A stretch of DNA of 64,000 nucleotides from Fallopia convolvulus (taxonomy: Eukaryota > Streptophyta > Magnoliopsida > Caryophyllales > Polygonaceae). Numbering within the stretch: position 1 is the first letter of the stretch; every line of letters starts with the position of its first letter. Below are positions 20,937-31,762 of the stretch, in pieces. The position numbers were made by a program, and so were the translations under genes. The stretch spans positions 18,861,981-18,925,980 of the forward strand of contig OZ024735.1 of the NCBI GenBank assembly GCA_964016875.1, in the 5' to 3' direction. Below the pieces are notes generated by a model that ran no database searches, was not told where the DNA came from, and worked only from the letters and a program-made list of their open reading frames with translations.

Positions 20937-23105
20937 TCAGCCATAGTTGAGCCGAAAGATGTCATTCTGCACATAGAAGCTTCCCTGTGGTGTTGGCATC
21001 AGATGGAACATCTAGGGGGCACAGAACAGATAAATAAAGTCAGTAAAAATAAAAAGACTTTGCACAAGAAAATACACTATGTAGTGGAGTAATGTTTCAC
21101 TACTCTAAGCTAGAGTTGCATACTGCTTAAACTTTCAAATGAGACCAGCAACATAACCACAATCATAAAACGCATCCAGCAATATAAAAATGACGAAACT
21201 GAAAATGTTGGAAGAAACGCAGTGAGTAACCCAACGGTATGAAACGAAGACAGACATAGAAAATACCTTTGAGGAAGCACAATATAATGATAGATAAGAG
21301 TATTAAATAAGCTAAACTACACAAAATCACCCTAATTAAGGCAACTTAGCACAAAAGCACCCTCATTCAACAATATTACATGCAAGTATTTAACAATCTC
21401 ATGTTCATGTTTTGTGAAATGTTGAATTATCCAGAGCCCCACTGGGTCAATGATGATGATGATGATGATGTTCATGTTTTGTGAATAATTCAACATTTCA
21501 ACATATTTATGCAGAAGAGATATCTAGAACATTTTATAGCCTTAAAAATTTAGTAGTAGAGGAAATGATTGCAAAATATTCTATATTATCCCTTTCTCTT
21601 TCTTTTTTTTCTTTTTTTTTTACATTTGAACACTAAATATAATTAATAACATTCTTTGGATACATCATGCTTTTCTTAATATTTTGTGAGGGTGTTGAAT
21701 TGCTAACAGCACAGATAAAGGCCTATACTCTAAGATAGGGGATTTTTGTGTGGCTTCCTTATTAGATATATATGGCAGAAGGTATGGGAACGTCAAAAAC
21801 ACATATCAACAGGTAAGTGAATTGTAAGGGGTATTAGAAACAAATCTATTAACTCAATTCAGTAGCTATTATCTAGAAAGCCAGAATACTTTTGACACAG
21901 AAGCAAAAGGATGAAACAATTTTAGGATTGAAAGATAAGTAGGACAACCAGGCCTTACATTTTCATCAGCATAAGTATTCTCAAGTCACATTAGATAGTA
22001 TCAGCTGAATTTTTCATTGCAAAATTTTTCATTGCAACTGTAGATAATGCATCTACTGCTTATTGGAATTAAACTCATCTATTATGATCTTCGCTATAGC
22101 TCAGGCAGCACCAACTGATGGGAGTAAAATAAGATATTTGTATTTAGGAAACCATTACTTACTGACATCAAAGTCAAGTCACATTAAATAGAATCAGATG
22201 CATTTCTCATTGAACTAAATAATGCATCTATTGTTTATAAAATCAAACGTAACTATTACTCTTCAATATAGCAAAGGCGTAGCACTAACTACTAACTAGT
22301 GTGAGTGAAGTAAGGCATTTAGATATACGAATCCATTACTTACTTCAAGGGAGTACTGGATTTATCCACAATACACATATAACGAATGATTTGTGTGGGA
22401 GATCAAGCTAGCAATTAAGAGTACAACCAGACCTAATCCAAGATTAAATCAAATATATCATAATAGCAAAACACGACTATCGTGTAGAGGAGTAACCTAG
22501 ATTCAACATTTCTACTACAGCATCATTCAGATGAAAACGAGTAAGCTTGAAAAGCCAATTTCAGAGACAGATCAATTGTGACACAAGCGCGTATCTCAAT
22601 CTGTTAAACACATAGCGCAGACATTAAACCCTAGATCTACGCAGCCGTATTCCAATTTAGTGATAGAAAACAATTTATAGAACATCAAATCGGCAAACGC
22701 ACATTCAGGAAGATCGTCAACTCGAATCGCAAACCACTGTCAAAAGCTAGGAACGGTAACACGAAATCGTAGACGCCAAGTCGCGAATCGCGAAATCCAA
22801 AGAATAAATACCTGACTAAACCTAAGAGTATGAGATTCGCCAGCGACCTGGAGCTGGCCGCTGACAAAGACAAGCATGCCGCCGGAGCCGGAGGGCTGGC
22901 AATCGACGGTAGTGATGTTGTGCTTGCACTGCTGGAAGGGAAGGCTGGTGAGCTTGCCGACGATGTTCTGAATCCCCATGATCTTCTCGCCCTCGAAGGT
23001 CAACATGGAGGAATCCTGGTAGAGATTTGCAAGCCCGGCCCTGTTGGTGTCGAAAGTGGAGTAGTAGTGCTCGACGAACGCCTTCGAAACTTGATCCGGA
23101 TCCAT
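20937..23105 (-). CDS. NTF2: Nuclear transport factor 2 (NTF2), two exons
   Basis: Exon 1 (23105-22812, 98 codons) starts MDPDQVSKAFVEHYYSTFDT and carries the plant NTF2 signature 'CKHNITTVDCQPSG' at residues 60-73, then 'GMLVFVSGQLQVAGE'. It ends at FSQ followed by a GT donor. Exon 2 (21011-20937) follows CTAG and reads 'MFHLMPTPQGSFYVQNDIF', then RLNYG and TGA. The intron is 21012-22811 (1800 bp). The 122-residue product matches the usual 122-126 residues. NTF2 binds Ran-GDP and FG nucleoporins and returns Ran-GDP to the nucleus as a homodimer. The CDS is intact, the only clearly functional host gene here. The open frame read through the donor (to 22740) is not the protein. Confidence 0.93.
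21451..21470. repeat. (GAT)n microsatellite in NTF2 intron
   Basis: About 6.7 units of TGA/GAT, flanked on both sides by copies of GTTCATGTTTTGTGAA (near 21409 and 21469). Confidence 0.8.
21973..22345. repeat. Imperfect tandem duplication (about 190 bp units) in NTF2 intron
   Basis: Two segments share TCAAGTCACATTA.ATAG.ATCAG, then ATTTTTCATTG, AATGCATCTA.TG.TTAT, and end with CCATTACTTACT. One covers about 21973-22160, the other about 22167-22345. They have diverged considerably. Confidence 0.5.
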
Positions 23106-23210
23106 CTCTCTCCCTCTCTGTCTCTGTGATTGAGATTCAGATTGTGAGTGGTGAGCGTTGGATTTACGCAGGAGAAAGTTCGAGAATGAGGGACCGGAAG
23201 AGAACGGCAG

Positions 23211-23218
23211 CTTTTATA
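23211..23218 (-). promoter_or_regulatory. TATA box of NTF2
   Basis: The sense strand reads TATAAAAG, 106 bp before the ATG, followed by a CT-rich leader ('CAGAGACAGAGAGGGAGAGAG') up to the start codon. Confidence 0.6.
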
Positions 23219-23260
23219 TTAACATTTTATTTCTGAAGTACCATTTTATATCTCCATAGC

Positions 23261-23268
23261 TAGGGTTT
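23261..23268 (-). promoter_or_regulatory. Telo-box (AAACCCTA) upstream of NTF2
   Basis: Sense AAACCCTA lies about 43 bp upstream of the TATA box. Telo-boxes are common in promoters of plant translation and housekeeping genes, and the position fits that. Confidence 0.45.
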
Positions 23269-24159
23269 TCTTTAATCTTACCGTACCCCTAACTAAAAAA
23301 CGACCATTAATTTAGATTAAATCGCCAGTATATTAATAAATGAAAATGAATGTCTTCGGCATTTAGTCAAGCAATTAAGCCTCTAAAGTAGTATTTAGAG
23401 GTTTTTGGTTCGATTTTCATGGACAATGTCCTTCACCCAAATAAAGTAAAAATAAATCACGTAAGAAAAGAAATTTAGAAATAAGCGAGTATGAAAATGA
23501 ATTTTAGTCATTTTATTTGGGTGAATTAAAGTCTCGGGTCATGCACGTGTGAAAATTTTTTTGCCTCCGAGCATGTAAATTTTGATAAACGACTGTATAT
23601 TTTCATCTTATCCGATTGTGTATTCGCATCTTACCCGTATGTGCATTTTCACATTATCGACCGTGTATGACCTTTTTCATGTGAGTGCATATTTCTACTA
23701 ACGATTGTGCATTTTCATAGTCTCTTTGAGAATTTTGAAAAAACTCTCCCCAATGTGGGCGACTTCTAGGGCTTAGGAATGTGGGCCTTGTCAGGTGGTT
23801 CTGACGGCCCTACACCGGCGGGGTTAGGGTTTTCGATGAGTGCTTGAGTGGGAGAACATCTTGTGAGGCTGAGCTTGGTTACCCCTAGCCCTTGGTGGCC
23901 GAGCTTCAAAAGGGAGCTAGGAGGTGAGTAAGTGTGGGAAAACACGGTGGGTTTTGTGGTTGTTGGCGGTCTCTCCGTTTGGAACCCTTGTGTGTGAGAG
24001 TAAGGACATTTTGTGAGGTTGAAACTTGATTGAGACCACTTGGTCCGAATCAAGTACCTAAGGGTGAAAGGGAGGTGAGGTGAGTGCATAAGAATTAGGT
24101 TAGGGCTCGGTTGTGGTTCCATGGCTCGCTCGGGAACAAATAGCTTTTGACGCACCTAC

Positions 24160-25952
24160 TTGGAGGCCTACAAGGGAGAAGCAAGGTCAAGTTCAAGGAG
24201 CAATGAGAAAGGGATGAGAAAGGACGAAGGGGAAGAGCTTGTGGGCAAGGAAGAGTCTTGGCATAAGGAGAAGGGGAAAAGGAGAGGCGAAGGCAAGGTT
24301 GGGAGTGGCACGCCTACGCCGGTGGCCTTGAAGGGGATGGATACTAGTGTGCCCAATGGAGATTCAACGCCAAGAGGGAAGAAGCTAAACTTTGATGAGT
24401 GGACCTTGGAAGAGCTCTATGCCCAAGTTGAAGCCTTCAAGAGTAATCTCTCTTTCAAGTGTAAAGGGCTAGATTCGGGGTCCTCTTTGGTGGGCAAAAG
24501 TGGTGTCGGCGGTGGTTGTCTTGGGGCACACCAATTGTAGGCTTACAAGGTGGAAAGGTACAAATTCCATGGCTAATCCTTCTCTTGTTGACCGACCATT
24601 AGAGTCAAAGAGTAGCTTGCTAGGATCACATGTGTTGAATGAGACTTTGCCTAAATCTAGTAAGCAAGCTTTTGGAAAGCTGGTAGATGGAATCCCTTCC
24701 TCTTTGGTCCATTCTCATCCATCTACCTCAAAGCCACCAAATTCAACCCCTTGTTCGGTTTTTGAACGTTTTTCACCTAGCTTCCATAAGGGAGAAACTA
24801 GCAAAGCTCCATGGAAGGAAGGGGGGATTGAATCCTTGTTTGCCCAAGCCACCTTCATTCAAAGAGGTTCTAACCGAAAATAAGACCATAAGAGAGTATG
24901 AGCGGATGAATTTTGTTCATCTCAAGAGCAAGGAGATATATGAATTTGAGTTGGAAGAAGTTTCTAAAGAACAAGAGGAGAAGAAGGCTACTTTGATTGG
25001 TTTTGTTGTTGGTGCAAGGCCTACTTTGGGTTCTTTGACTCATTTTGTTAGGGGGAATTGGGAACTTGCCTCTCCCAAAAATTTTGCTAAGGAGAATGGG
25101 GTTTTTACCTTTAAGTTTACTTCTATGGAGGATAGAGCTTGGGTGTTGGAGAATGGGCCTTGGATGATCTACAACAATAAACCCCTCATTTTGAAGGAAT
25201 GGAAGATGGGTATGGCCATAGATTGGGCTAGCTTTGTTTCAATTACAATTTGGGTGAAAATCCTAGACATTGATCCAATTGTCCTTTCTTCCAAACACTT
25301 GCTTAATGTGATGGAGAATATGATAGGCAACCCGATTTGTGTTGATAAGATGACTTCAAGGGTTGATCGTATCTCTTATGCTTGCCTTCTAGTGGAAATC
25401 ACTATCGAGGAGGCCAACCGGAAGGAGGTTAAATTGAGGTCTAATTGTGGCAAGGATTTCTTCTATAAGCTTGAGTTTGAGTGGATGCCATGGAGGTGTG
25501 TTGATTGCAAACATTTTGGCCATACTTCGGCTTTTTTTAGTAAGAAGCAAGCTAAGCCAACGACAAGAATGTTGAAAGCCAAAATAGCTCCTAAGACCAA
25601 GGCTCCTACCGTGGGCAAAGAGGGCTTAGATGGAAACTTGGGTGTTGAGGAGGGTGGTCGGAATGGTGCCTGTGCGAGGGGTGGTGAGATTAAAAATGGT
25701 GAAACATTTTCCAAGGGTTCTTTTGACCCAAGTGAGGAGGTAACCGGAAGAGAGGAAGCTAGTAGTGATGTTGAGGAGTCGATTTCTAACCTAACCCAAG
25801 TTGATTGTGACGCTTCTCTTGGGGATGAGTTAGAAAGATTTGAGAGTCTTGTTGTCGGTTTGCTTGAATGGGTGGACCAAGATGTTGAGGCTCGAGATGT
25901 TGAGGTCCAAGAGGTTGAAGGGTTTAATGAGGAACGTGATCTTGATGTTTGA
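24160..25952 (+). pseudogene. LINE ORF1 (DUF4283 plus zinc knuckle), two frameshifts
   Basis: A Lys/Glu-rich N terminus starts at the ATG at 24160. Reading moves through three frames (24160-24540, 24540-24880, 24850-25952). The DUF4283 RNA-binding region contains 'FKFTSMEDRAWVLENGPWMI' and 'PLILKEWKMGMAIDW' (25100-25220). The knuckle at about 25497-25537 reads CVDCKHFGHTSAFF, so the final Cys of CX2CX4HX4C is Phe. The tail is acidic, with repeated 'DVE' and 'EVE' units. ORF1 proteins bind the LINE RNA; this one is broken. Confidence 0.8.
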
Positions 25953-26263
25953 GAGGTTGTGTTTGCCTTGGGTGCCCGAGATGTTGATGTCCGAGATTTT
26001 GTGGTTGAGGAGTTTGAAAAAGATTTAGTGTCGGTGGAGGTAGCTTAATTATATGGAGGATATGGCCATGCTCACCCCTTCTCCTTATGAGGGGGAGATG
26101 GTTATAGGCCTCAAAGCTAACTTGTATGGAAAAAATGGGCTTGATCCAAATGTCGAGAATGGTGGGTGGAGTGTAGTGAAGAAAAGGGGTAAGTACAAGC
26201 CTCAGACTCCGAAGAGTGTGAGCTTAGGAAAAAAGGGTTGTAGTAGCCCTTCCGACAGTAATT

Positions 26264-29200
26264 ATGATTAGTTTCCGTTTTGGTTTTTGGAATGTTAGAG
26301 GGCTTAACAACCAATTTAAGTGTGAGATGGTCTCTAACATATTCTTTGTTCAACATCTCCGATTACTTGTCCTTTTGGAAACCAAGGTTGATAAAGAGAA
26401 GGAAGGAGATATTGAGAAGATGTTGCCTCGAGGTTGGAGTCATGTTACGAATACCAGCTTCGTCAATCCCGGACGTATGTGGTTGTTGTGGGATCCGAGG
26501 ATGTTTGTAGTTTCGGTAGAAATCATCTCGGACCAACTTTTGCATGCCAAGGCCTCGTTAGTGGATGCTAAGCTTGAAATGTTTGTTTTCGGTTATTTAT
26601 GGTGCAAATACCTCTCATGAGTGAGGTCCTACTTGGAATTTTTTGAGGATTTTTGCCGACTCTTGTGAGGAGTCGTGGGTGGTTATGGGTGACTTTAATA
26701 GCCTTTTGGAGCCGGACGACATATGCAATGCTAGTAGAAAGGTTGTAAACAATTTTGAAGAGCTCTTGAATGTGGGTACAGATTGTGGGGTGGTCCATCT
26801 ATAATACTCGGTTTTCGGTATACTTGGAACAACTCGAGGAAAGGAGTTGCAAGGATTTTGTGCAAGTTGGGCCGTGTCATGGTGACTAATGCTTGGCGAG
26901 ACCGGTTCCCACTAGCCAAGGCACACTTTAGGGATCCCCTGCTCTCGGACTATTCCCTGGGGGTGGTCTCGGTGTTTGATGATTGGAGGCCTGTGAAAAT
27001 TCCCTTCAAATTTAGGAACTATTGGGTAAAAAAGGAGGGCTTCAAGGCAAGACTGTTTTATGCTTGGGAGGGAGATGTGAGAGGATCCAATCAAATTGTT
27101 GGTTACCAAGTTGAAAAGATTAAAGGCGTGCTTAATTAGAAGTTGGAATAAAACCTCTTTGACCGAGTTGGAGAGGAGAGTTAAGGAGGGGTTGGAGAGG
27201 GTGGCTACTTTGCACCGGGACATTCTTGATCACCCTTTTGATGAAGCTCTTCATGAAGAAGTCGACTTAGCTACTAAAGGTTTGAGGAATGCCATGGAAG
27301 ATCAAGCTAGCTTTGTGAAGCAACAAGCTAAGGTAAAATGGGTAAAGTTTGGGGAGGAAATCTCATCCCTGTTTTTCCATTCGGTGAAGGAGTGGAAGGC
27401 TCGTAAGAACATTCTTTCTCTTACTCTCCCGGATGGCTCAGTAGTTGAAGAGAGGGAGACGATATAAAATCACATTGTGGAGTTTTATACTTCCTTGCTA
27501 GGGGAAAGAGAAGTGGGAGAGGAGTGGTTTTTTGAACCCACCTTTGGCCGAGTGGTAGATGATGGAGAACATATCTACCTTCTTGAGATTCCAACCGGGG
27601 AAGATGTGAAAAGAAATGTATGGAGCATAGGGGATGATAGATCACCAAGGTCAGACAGTTTTGGAAGTAAGTTCTATAAGGAGTGTTGGGATATTATGGG
27701 GTCGAGTTTGGTGGAGGTGGTCCAAGAGTTCTTTTTGAGGGGATCCTTACTCAAACAACAAAATGCTACCCTTATTATCTTGGTACCCAAGGTGGACAAC
27801 CTAACCTTTGTGCAAGATTTTAGGCTCATTTCCCTTTGCAATGTTACCGTTAAGGTGGTATTAAAGATTTTGGTGGAGAGATTAAAGGGGGTGGTGGAGG
27901 AAGTGGTATCCGATGCCCAAGGGGCCTTTGTTCCGGGGAGATTGATTACCCACAACCATGTCCTAGCCCAAGAGCTTCTAAGTTGCTATGACTACAAGGG
28001 GATATCATCGAGGTGTTTGATGAAGATCGACATACATAAATCGTATGATTGTGTGTCTTGGTCCTTTCTTGAGAAGACACTTGTGTACTTTGATCTCCCT
28101 CTACCTTTGGTGAAATGGGTGATGGGATGTGTGACATTGACCTCCTTCCCGGTGCTTATTAATGGTGAGATAGAAGGGTACTTCAAAGGAGGGCATGGGT
28201 TATGTCAAGGAGACCCGTTGTCTCCCTACCTTTTTGTGTTAGTCTTGGAGATGCTTGGTAGAAGGTTATAGGAGGCTTGTAAAGACATTGACTTCAATTT
28301 CCATCCGGGTTGTGAAGAGTTGAGGCTATGTCATGTGTCCTTTGTGGACGACTTGGTTGTGTTTTGTAGAGTGGATGTACACTCGGTGGGAGTCTTGAGG
28401 TGCAAGTTGGAGGACTTCGGAAGAGAATTTGGCCTCAAGGTAAGTCCTAATAAAAGCCTTTTCTTTTGTGGGGGTTTGTTGGAAGAAGATAAGGAGAGGG
28501 TGGTGGAGGCTCTTGGTTTTGAAAAGGGAGTGTGGCCCATGAAGTACTTAGGCCTCCCTCTTAGTTACAAGAAGTCTTCCGTTGGGGATTCTGGCCCGCT
28601 TCTAAAGACTATCTCCTCTCAAATTTTGGGGTAGTCGACTAGGAAGCTTTCTTATGCAGGTAGGATACAACTTGTGAAAGTGGGGACGTTTGGGGTGTTG
28701 ACGTTTTGGTGTCAATCAACTTTGATCCCCCAAAGTTTCTCCACGAAGATTGAAGGGTTGTGTAGGAATTTCTTATGGGCGGGGAGAGAAGGGTCAAGGA
28801 GGAGCCCCGTGTCGTTGGATGCTTTAGTTGCACCTTATGAAGAAGGTGGGCTTGGTTTTATGGAGATTTTAGCTTGAAATAAGGCCAATCTAGTAAAGCT
28901 TAGGTTGGACATCCACTTTGAAAGAACGAGTGTTTGGACAAGGTGGTTCCATTGTAACCTAAGTAATGGCAAGTCTTTCTTGAATGCCATGGCTAGGAAG
29001 AGGGCTTCGTGGGTGTGGAGAAGTATCCTTATAGCTAGGGATGATCTCTTAGAAGGCATAGGGATATCCCGACAAGTGGGAGTGGAGCTAGTGGCCGATT
29101 TGAGTGTGCTCCGAAAGCCAAATGGGAGGTTTGCAACAAGTGTCCTTTATGATTTCCTAAATGAGATAAGGCCCACCTTAGCTTGGAGGGGCTTGTGGAG

Positions 29201-29690
29201 AGGAAGTTTTTACAACAAACAGTGGAGCTTCCAAACGTGGATGGTGGGACTAGATCGAATGCCTCTAAGGGAAAAGTTGTGAGCTTGAGGGATCTCGGTC
29301 GTGGACACTTGTGTCTTATGTAAACAAGGGAGGGAGGATAATGATCACTTGTGGTTTAATTTCCCATTCACTAGTGATGTAGCCAACCGAGTCTTCACAT
29401 GGCTGAACATAGGAGTGATGAAGAGCTCTTTGGAAGAAGACGACTTTGGTTTCATGAATCCCAAGTCAATAAGGTGATCTCCTATAAGGTACGCCTTTTA
29501 TCCTTCTCTTGCTTGGTTTAATATGTATGGAGGATGAGGAATGAAGTGCTATATAAGGGGGTGGATCCCAATGCAAATAAGTGCTTCTTGAGCATCCTGG
29601 AAGCTTGTAGATTGAGGATTGCTTGCAAGATAGATTTAAATGGGAAGAATGGGAGGAAATGGAAAGGATTTTTGAGGCTTTAAGAGGATG
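26264..29690 (+). pseudogene. LINE ORF2 (endonuclease, RT, zinc-ribbon end), broken
   Basis: It starts 'MISFRFGFWNVRGLNNQFK'. The endonuclease blocks are 'LLETKVDKEKEG', 'WVVMGDFNSLLEPDD' (near 26690) and 'RDPLLSDYSLGVVS' (near 26940), where the catalytic SDH is SDY. RT has 'FRLISLCNVTVKVVLKILVE', 'AQGAFVPGRLITHN', 'GLCQGDPLSPYLFVL' and a catalytic 'SFVDDLVVFCR' (near 28345). The end has a zf-RVT motif 'CVLCKQGREDNDHLWFNFPF'. From 27096 to about 29450 one frame is kept, with stops at 27465, 28269, 28632, 28875 and 29280; 28632 and 28875 replace a conserved Trp. There is no C-terminal RNase H. Confidence 0.85.
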
Positions 29691-29708
29691 GGAGGTTTTT
29701 TGTAGTTT

Positions 29709-29740
29709 GCGCGACCAAGCACACTTTTGCGCGGTCGCGC
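29709..29740. repeat. GC-rich hairpin in LINE 3' region
   Basis: GCGCGACC (29709-29716) and GGTCGCGC (29733-29740) are perfect inverted 8-mers in an otherwise AT-rich 3' UTR. Confidence 0.55.
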
Positions 29741-30206
29741 CTGGTGTGTAGTGCCAGAGCATCAGCCTTTTGTCGGCTTTGCACGGCCAACAACTGCAAA
29801 ACGCAGTCGTGCCTTCTGCTACCAAGCTGCACTTTGCAATGTGAGCGGCGGGGCTTGCCTTTCCATTGGCTTGACTTGAGGGGTGTTTAGGACTTGGGTT
29901 TTTGTTTTTGTCACACCAAGTTGCATCTTGGTTAGGGCGGTTTTTGGTGGCCTCAAGAAGAGGTTTGTATGGGTGGTTTAACCTTGTATTCCTTAGTGAG
30001 TACTTTGCTTGCTATTGGGCTTATGTGGGGGTTTTACCATGGGTTTGTTCATGGAGGTGACTTTAGTGAGATGTTTTTTGTCAAGTCTTGTATATTCTCT
30101 CTCTCTTCTATATATTTACCACTTCGAGACTATGTATTTTCATCTTAGTCGATTGTGCATTTGCATCTTACCTAATTTTGAATGACTTTTTCATTTGAGT
30201 ATGCAT

Positions 30207-30671
30207 CAGGGATGGGTTTGGGCGGGGGTGGTCGCCCCCACATCCGGTCGGAGGAGCGATAATTTTTCATATGAAGATTCGGGAATAAAGGAAATTTTTT
30301 GAAATTTCACCCCCACAGAGTAGTCCGGGACGAGGGGAAGGTGGAGGCGAGTAGAAGAAGGCAAGGAGGCCTGGAGGAAGAAGAAGTGAAGGGTGTATGT
30401 AAGTTTATCGGCAATTCAATGGAGGAGAAAGACGAATCAGGTGAAGATTGAAGGCAAAAATAACACGACGTTATTTTTTATTAAATTAAAAACTTACTTT
30501 AGCCCAAATTTTAGGTTTTTAATGCAACCATTCGTACCAAATTCGCCATGAGAATTGAGAGACATGAGAAAGCAAGAGCTTGACGAGGCTAATAGCTAAT
30601 AGAGGCTTCATATATTAAACTATTTGTTCAAAGTCCGCCCCCGCTTTTAGACAATTCTAGATCCGCCCCTG
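30207..30671. mobile_element. hAT-like non-autonomous element, degenerate
   Basis: The left end is CAGGGATGGGTTTGGGCGGG; the right end read inward is CAGGGGCGGATCTAG, then GCGGGGGCGGAC. The flanks GTATGCAT (30199-30206) and TTGTGCAT (30672-30679) match at 6 of 8. The CAGGGGCGGA end is typical of plant hAT MITEs. The interior is non-coding. Confidence 0.6.
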
Positions 30672-30679
30672 TTGTGCAT

Positions 30680-31184
30680 GATGTTGCTCTACTCTTTCAC
30701 TTTGGCATTTCCATACGAGGCGGGTCTCGTGACTTCCTCTGCGGTCTCGTTACGACTCCCAGGAATGGTTAAGTAAAAACCGGCTCCGGTGGGTTCCCTT
30801 AACCAAGCCACTACCTATGAGTTGCAATTTGTATCGATTAAACAAATCGTTGGATTCCCTCCAAAGAGAAAAAGTTCATTTTTTCTCAATCCATTAATGG
30901 CAATCTTCAGTTCCATCCTCTTCTATTATACTCTCTCGTCCTGAAATCAAAAGAATACAAGAAGCATCTGACTCCTTCTCATGCATGCTCCACCTGGCTC
31001 GGGGAAGCCAAAAAAGACGTTGAAATCAGGTTCAAAACTTGGAATATCAATTGCGAAGGGATTTGAGGCCGGTTTTCAATTCGCTTCTCTCTCTCCGGCG
31101 AGGTTTGAACTTCGAGAAAAGCAATTACGCTGGGTTCAAAATGAAATTGAGTATGTAGTGAGTTTGAATTGCCTCGGTGATACA
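30680..31184. other. Intergenic DNA, nothing recognised
   Basis: The overlapping open frames on both strands at 30979-31229 have no recognisable domain; a mixture of basic and Ser-rich residues gives no family. Confidence 0.4.
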
Positions 31185-31753
31185 ATGAGTGTGCATCTTT
31201 CTACTAATGACTATGCATTGTCATCTTAACTGACTGTGCATTTTCACATTATCCGATTGTGAATGACCTTTTCATGTGAGTGTACATGGTGGTCTTATAA
31301 TGAGTGTACATTTTTCTACTACCGATTATGCATAATTTGTACAAGCGATTGTGCATAATTTTGTTATTAACAATGCATTACCTTTTTTTCAAATGAGTTT
31401 TCATGATGAACTTATAATGAGTATGATTTGCACACTCAATTATAATCACTTACATGCATACTTTTGAATATTATGCAAATTCACTTACAAAATAACGCAC
31501 ATTTGCTTACAAAATAATGCACAATCACTAACAAGATAATACACAATCGTATGTAATACAATACACACTTCGTGAACAAGTCATAAACACTTTATTTAGA
31601 ATACTATGCACATTTACTTACAAAATAACCCACACTCGCTTACAAAATAATGCATAGTCACTAACACGATAATGCACAATCACATGTAATACAATGCACT
31701 CTTGGTAAAAAGGCATACATGATCATAAGTATTATCATACACAGGCAAGTAAG
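31185..31753. repeat. Inverted family of 'TGTGCATTTTCATCTTA' phrases
   Basis: From 31185 to about 31420 the plus strand repeats phrases such as GATTGTGCATTTTCA and TGAATGACCTTTTCATGTGAG. From about 31430 to 31740 the complementary phrases appear (AATGCACAATCACTAAC, ATACACAATCG). Together they make a large imperfect palindrome. Related copies in the first orientation are at 23588-23720 and 30127-30206, and in the second at 33126-33190. Confidence 0.55.
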
Positions 31754-31762
31754 ATGAAAATG

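Larger units (their letters stand above)
23730..30118 (+). mobile_element. L1-type LINE, decayed full-length-like copy
   Basis: ORF1 (24160-25952), ORF2 (26264 to about 29690) and a 3' UTR ending in the CTTGTATATTCTCTCTCTCTTC stretch common at plant L1 3' ends (about 30085-30118). The ends are approximate: I found no clear target duplication or poly(A) tail. Related copies of a 'TGTGCATTTTCATCTTA' repeat lie on both sides (23588-23720 and 30127-30206), suggesting insertion into that repeat. Stops and frameshifts are frequent in both ORFs. Confidence 0.75.

Noticed and set aside
22740..22811. C-terminal 'VFILWISRFATWRLRFRVTV' of the long NTF2 frame
   Set aside because: This is intron read-through past the GT donor at 22811. 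The true C terminus is encoded at 21011-20937.
23766..24155. 129-residue minus-strand frame upstream of the LINE ORF1
   Set aside because: It lies antisense in the LINE 5' region, is Pro/Thr/Ser-rich with no domain, and ends by chance next to the ORF1 start.
31501..31720. CRISPR-like array of short spaced repeats (ATGCACAATCAC...)
   Set aside because: Units are irregular, diverged and partly inverted, in a plant genome. They are an eukaryotic repeat family, not a CRISPR array.
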